64,000 nt of DNA from Aspidiotus rigidus (taxonomy: Eukaryota; Arthropoda; Insecta; Hemiptera; Diaspididae): NCBI GenBank assembly GCA_035079385.1, contig JAVHKY010000023.1, forward strand, positions 8,345,501 through 8,409,500, written 5' to 3'. The notes under the pieces were generated by a model. That model did not search any database. It saw only the letters and a list, made by a program, of their open reading frames with translations, and was not told the DNA's origin. Below are positions 60,360 through 64,000 of the stretch, one piece after another (the stretch's first letter is position 1; every line of letters starts with the position of its first letter). Both the position numbers and the translations under genes were made by a program.

Positions 60360-61381
60360 ATCATCTTCACTTTATAACAAAGAATTCTTTCTTTATCTTT
60401 ACTCCATCCCTTCTAATTTGCCATGGATAATCAATATTGGTGTTCCTATCGGTTGCCCCATCGGATCTTTGGTCTCCGAAGTTTTCTTCAAACTTTTTGA
60501 GAATGAAGTGTTTTCATTTTCTTTCCCATATTGTTTACTGGCACCGACGTGTAGATGATATTTTATGCCTCTGGAGTGGCTCTGTCCCCCTCTTCAACAG
60601 CTGGTATCCCACCTGAGTTCACTATTGAAGTAGGTGGAACTTTCATTAATTTTCTTGATCTCTCTATCTCCATTGTTGGTGGCCTGCATAATTTTAGGAC
60701 CTTTTGTAAAAATACCTACACGGCTTTAAATATCCATGCTTCTCCTTTTAGTCCTCCTTCTCATAAGCTCGCTGCCTTCAATAGCCTCATCCACCGTGTT
60801 GTAATTGGACCCCTTTCCCCCTCAGGCTTTTTCGGAGGAAGTCGATGTTATCAAGTACCTCACCCATTACGGCTTGGATCTTGATGTCGAACGTGAAAAA
60901 ACTTTCCAAAGATTTAGACTCGACCACTTCTCTCCTTCGGAGAACGACTCCCTCTCGAAAGAAAGTGAAATGGGTTCGTTTACTGTACTGTGAGACGCTT
61001 TCCTCGAGGATCACTCATCTCCTTGAACCCTTTTGCTTTCGCCTTGCGTTTTATAACACTAATACTGTCCGCGGCTTATTTTCTAGGACGACGGATCCTA
61101 TCCCCATTAGGGTGAGAAATGGAGTCTATAAGCTCCACTGTTCCAACTGTCCTGCTGTTTATATAGGGGAGACTCGTCGGCAGCTTTGTACTTGGGTTTA
61201 AGAACATGTCGATGAAGTTACTTCTGCCCCCCCTCCGAAAACGCTCGGCCTTTGCAAAGCACTCTCGGCTTCTGACTATAAATTTGATCTTGCTCCATTC
61301 AGAAAATTCCTTCCGTCGACGGTTGGCCCTTGAGCACATCGAAATTTTTCACCATTTATTTGTACGCTTTGTAAAATAAAC
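60360..61381 (+). pseudogene. Penelope-like reverse transcriptase/GIY-YIG fragment, heavily frameshifted
   Basis: Same subfamily as the element at 40.6 kb. In order: GVPIGCPIGSLVSEVFF (near 60445), VYWHRRVDDILCLWSGS (near 60536; catalytic D-D present), TFINFLDLSIS (60635-60670), SHKLAAFNSLIHRV (60770-60800), then FCFRLAFYN (near 61040). The GIY-YIG domain starts at GVYKLHC with VYIGETRRQLCTWV (61120-61200) and is cut by a stop at 61199-61201. The tail RRLALEHIEIFHHL, near 61320-61355, resembles KRVALENIEIVRHL in the 40.6 kb copy. At least four frame changes are needed. The 5' third of the protein is missing, and the family's 3' tail is not recognisable. Confidence 0.88.
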
Positions 61382-63479
61382 TCTCGAATTTCGAGCAATA
61401 TGAAAGTGAGAGGGTCAAGTATCTAGAAATTAAGAAAAAATCTAATACATATTTGTGAAATGAATAAAAACATTTAGAGGGAAACGATTTCATTGCAATT
61501 CACTCGAAAATTCATATTTTTCAAATAAGAATTCCGTAGTAGTCTAATGATGATGTAGGTTGGACATAGTACGTGATATTCTCAAGGTACGAGACTGAGT
61601 CACCATACGTCTCAGTACCCGGGTTTCTTCTTTTTTTTTCTCTCCTTGACTATAAAACAATAGAAATTCATCCTCCTATTTTTCTTTGACAGATCTGGAG
61701 CTTTAGCTCAAGAGATCTAGATTTTTCGATGCCAAGATCTGGAAACCAAAAGATCCTCGTCTTCTTGTTCCACTCAGATGAGTAACCTGTGAGATTTGTT
61801 TTTTTTTTTTTTTTGCCTGTCGAGATTCAAAAGGCGAAAGTGTCCCCACAAATACTGTAATAATATTATCAAAGTTCGCAGCCAGAATAATGATTGACAG
61901 CTAGAGAAGTTGAAGAGTACATTCAATAAAAAAATATTATAATAATCGTCACGGTCGTAGAAAAAATACCTGTGGTAGGTATTTGCATTACCATTATTGA
62001 GGTATTGAGAAGAAAAAACAGTTTTGAAGAATGAAAAATTCCACGCAAAATGAAACTCGCCAGGTCTGTACAGAAATTCTAAAAATTCTAAACAAAAATA
62101 AATACTTAGGTGACGTTACTATGTACCGATGGACACTTCTTTTTTTCGTGGATGCATATAGAAGCTCTTGGCTTGATGAGGCAAGAGCCCCATAAATGGT
62201 AGCCTCACAGGGCCTAAATTCATCAACCCGCGTTTAAATAATCTTCCATTGATCTTGACTTTCATTATTGATGGATGGAAAGAAATCGGACCACTGTACA
62301 GTATTCGAAAATTGATTCGAAGAAGTTGACTTCCTCCCACCACCAACAATCATCTTTTGAGTCGATTCAATACCAAAATATCTCTCGTATAATTTTAAGA
62401 GCACGTTTAGTGAGTGCGTTATATTTCGTATAGAGCTCGAAAAGCTCCACAGAATTCCTTCTCAAAACGTACATCAGACTGATTTAGTAAGCGTGTGTAT
62501 AAACATATGACTGAAGGATAAAAAAAAACTCATGAAAACGTATTATGAAGTTTTTGATGAAAGTTGGGGTTGCGAATGATTTTTTCGCGATAATCTACGG
62601 TATTTCGCGCTTATCCGGTGGTACATATTATGACGAGTGCACTACAGAAAAATATCTGCCGTATTCGAAATTAGTTTTTCCCTTTCGCGATGTTCAGATT
62701 ATGTTTTTCGTATTTGGCTCCGTTGATTCTCGTGCGGCGCTATTCGTGTACAAATAATGATGAAGTGTAAAAGCTCAATCAAACTTCCTCATTGGGGCGT
62801 GAAACGAACTACGACGTTTTACAATTTTATGCGAATTCGCCCTCTAATAATATTTCAAGGTCAACATTCCCTTGTGTGCGCGTTCAACTTGATGCGAAGG
62901 TAACACCGCCGTGGTCTAGTCCCTGTTTCTCCCTCTCGCTTTTTTGGGTTGTCACCGTATCGCTCTTTGAAAAGAGGACACTTATTGGGAATCGAAGCTT
63001 CGTACAACTATGTAGAACTAGTGATCTACTGCGGTTCCCTTCATCGGATTGTTCCTATGCGCTGAAAGGCATCTCAAAAAAACAAATGATCGTTGTTTTG
63101 ATCGGCCTTTCTTCTTACAATGTACTCCGTTGTAATAAAACGCTACTCTTAATTTTATTGCTCGCGAACTGCAAACTCTCTAAAACCACCCTTCGTTCTA
63201 TCAGTGTTTTTGTACATTTTTTTTTCCTCGTTCTTTTCTTTCTTTTTTGTTCGGAAATATTTCCATAATTGGCAACGTTGCACCTTAGGACGGCAAAACT
63301 AGAAGTTAAATCTGTTTATTTCCGCCACGATGCGAACGATGAGTCTGCTGAAGTAATCAATATTTTATTTTACAAAAGGGGTGCACGCGATTGGAATACG
63401 TAGCGGTGCAAGGGGAATCCGTAAATGCGGAACAAGCCAACAACCAATAGCACGTTGGTTTTTTTCGGTCTTCGTCCCC
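61382..63479. other. anonymous AT-rich DNA, no supported gene
   Basis: T runs (61799-61815) and short frames only. The 158-codon plus-strand frame at 62792-63268 is hydrophobic and serine-rich, with a phenylalanine/leucine C-terminus created by a pyrimidine tract. I see no domain. Confidence 0.4.
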
Positions 63480-63830
63480 GGCGTACGTACGCGCTTTAAT
63501 TCTGACTCGGTTGAACTTGATTTCGTTTGAAGGTTACTGTCACCGTCCTGTCCGCGTCCGGCAGCGTCCGCGTTGCGCGTCGCAGTAGCGAAAATCGTCG
63601 CTAGACGACGTTACCTGTCAGCGCGTTACGCGGAGACGGAACCGAACCGCTACTGCGATTTGCATTTACGTTGTCGCCTCGTAGATGGCGTTGCATTATT
63701 CGTCTGCGACGTACGGAGATCGCAACGCGTAAAAGGAGAACTTTTTACCTGTTTAGGTAGCTCGCAGCGTCATAATATTATGTGCGTTGTTGTGTCGGCC
63801 GCGTTTCTTTGTTGATGGCCCTTTCGGCGA
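63480..63830. promoter_or_regulatory. CpG-dense segment, possible promoter or 5' UTR
   Basis: CpG is far denser than elsewhere in the window: about 14 CpG in the 60 bases from 63541. The 80-codon frame at 63573-63815 is arginine- and valine-rich and could simply reflect this composition. Its position at the window edge and return to AT-rich sequence by 63860 fit a promoter or first exon of a gene beyond the right end, but no core promoter motif is decisive. Confidence 0.3.
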
Positions 63831-64000
63831 AGCGGCGAGCTTCTGAAGGATGGTAGGGCGTCTACCTCTTTAATGTCTCGTAAATTTAATTTATCAATTT
63901 TTTTTCAACCGTTAATTTTTCATCTTTTTCTTTAATGTTTTGTAAAGTAATCGATTCTTGCGTTTTTTTTTCTTCTTTGGCATCAATTTTTCAAACAGAC

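Noticed and set aside
62792..63268. 158-codon hydrophobic frame that could be a membrane protein
   Set aside because: The hydrophobic C-terminus comes from a T-rich tract; no conserved motif or splice context.

Overview
The window looks like a gene-poor, AT-rich stretch of an animal genome, most likely an arthropod and probably an insect. I found no intact protein-coding gene. No open frame is longer than about 250 codons, and the only frames with recognisable protein signatures are broken remains of retroelements. The insect assignment is an inference from the mix of elements (GIY-YIG Penelope-like elements, an R1-like LINE, a Ty3/Gypsy fragment, hAT-like MITEs and Helentron-like non-autonomous elements) and from frequent CpG in an AT-rich background. 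It is not proved by any host gene.

Left part (1-16.4 kb): a 1.3 kb inverted-repeat element rich in ACTAGT carries a nested hAT-like element (2.29-3.61 kb). A minus-strand cluster of retroelement relics follows: a collapsed Penelope-like element (4.27-4.72 kb), a Ty3/Gypsy reverse transcriptase fragment (5.89-6.28 kb) and a larger Penelope-like element (6.28-9.19 kb). The reverse transcriptase frame of that larger element is split by a 1.6 kb insertion made of an A/T-rich minisatellite, flanked by an exact 14-bp duplication. Its tail holds five CCAAT boxes, a TATA box and a hammerhead-like motif in promoter-like order. Next come a TCGA-saturated element (13.9-15.1 kb) and two foldback elements (15.4-16.3 kb).

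Middle part (19.7-37.5 kb): a foldback element has expanded into a roughly 195-bp satellite with a dimeric higher-order pattern (19.7-22.0 kb). Two oppositely oriented copies of a Helentron/HINE-like element (26.3-27.3 and 35.9-37.2 kb) share both termini and a 45-bp internal minisatellite. Several MITEs lie in and around them.

Right part (40.6-64 kb): a 5'-truncated Penelope-like element with its GIY-YIG domain is flanked by a 13-bp direct repeat (40.6-42.6 kb). After it come an R1-like LINE fragment (minus strand, 48.1-48.9 kb), a 104-bp (GA)n tract, a foldback MITE (50.5-50.9 kb), a second complete TCGA-saturated element in reverse orientation (55.4-56.3 kb), fragments of the foldback and HINE-like families (57-58 kb) and a fourth Penelope-like fragment (60.4-61.4 kb). 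The extreme right end (63.5-63.8 kb) is unusually CpG-dense and could border a host promoter.

Remaining stretches are anonymous AT-rich DNA with short microsatellites. The elements do not form a pathway. They record successive insertions, nesting, local tandem amplification and decay. All element identities were judged by eye from translated motifs and terminal repeats, so boundaries are approximate unless exact positions are stated.
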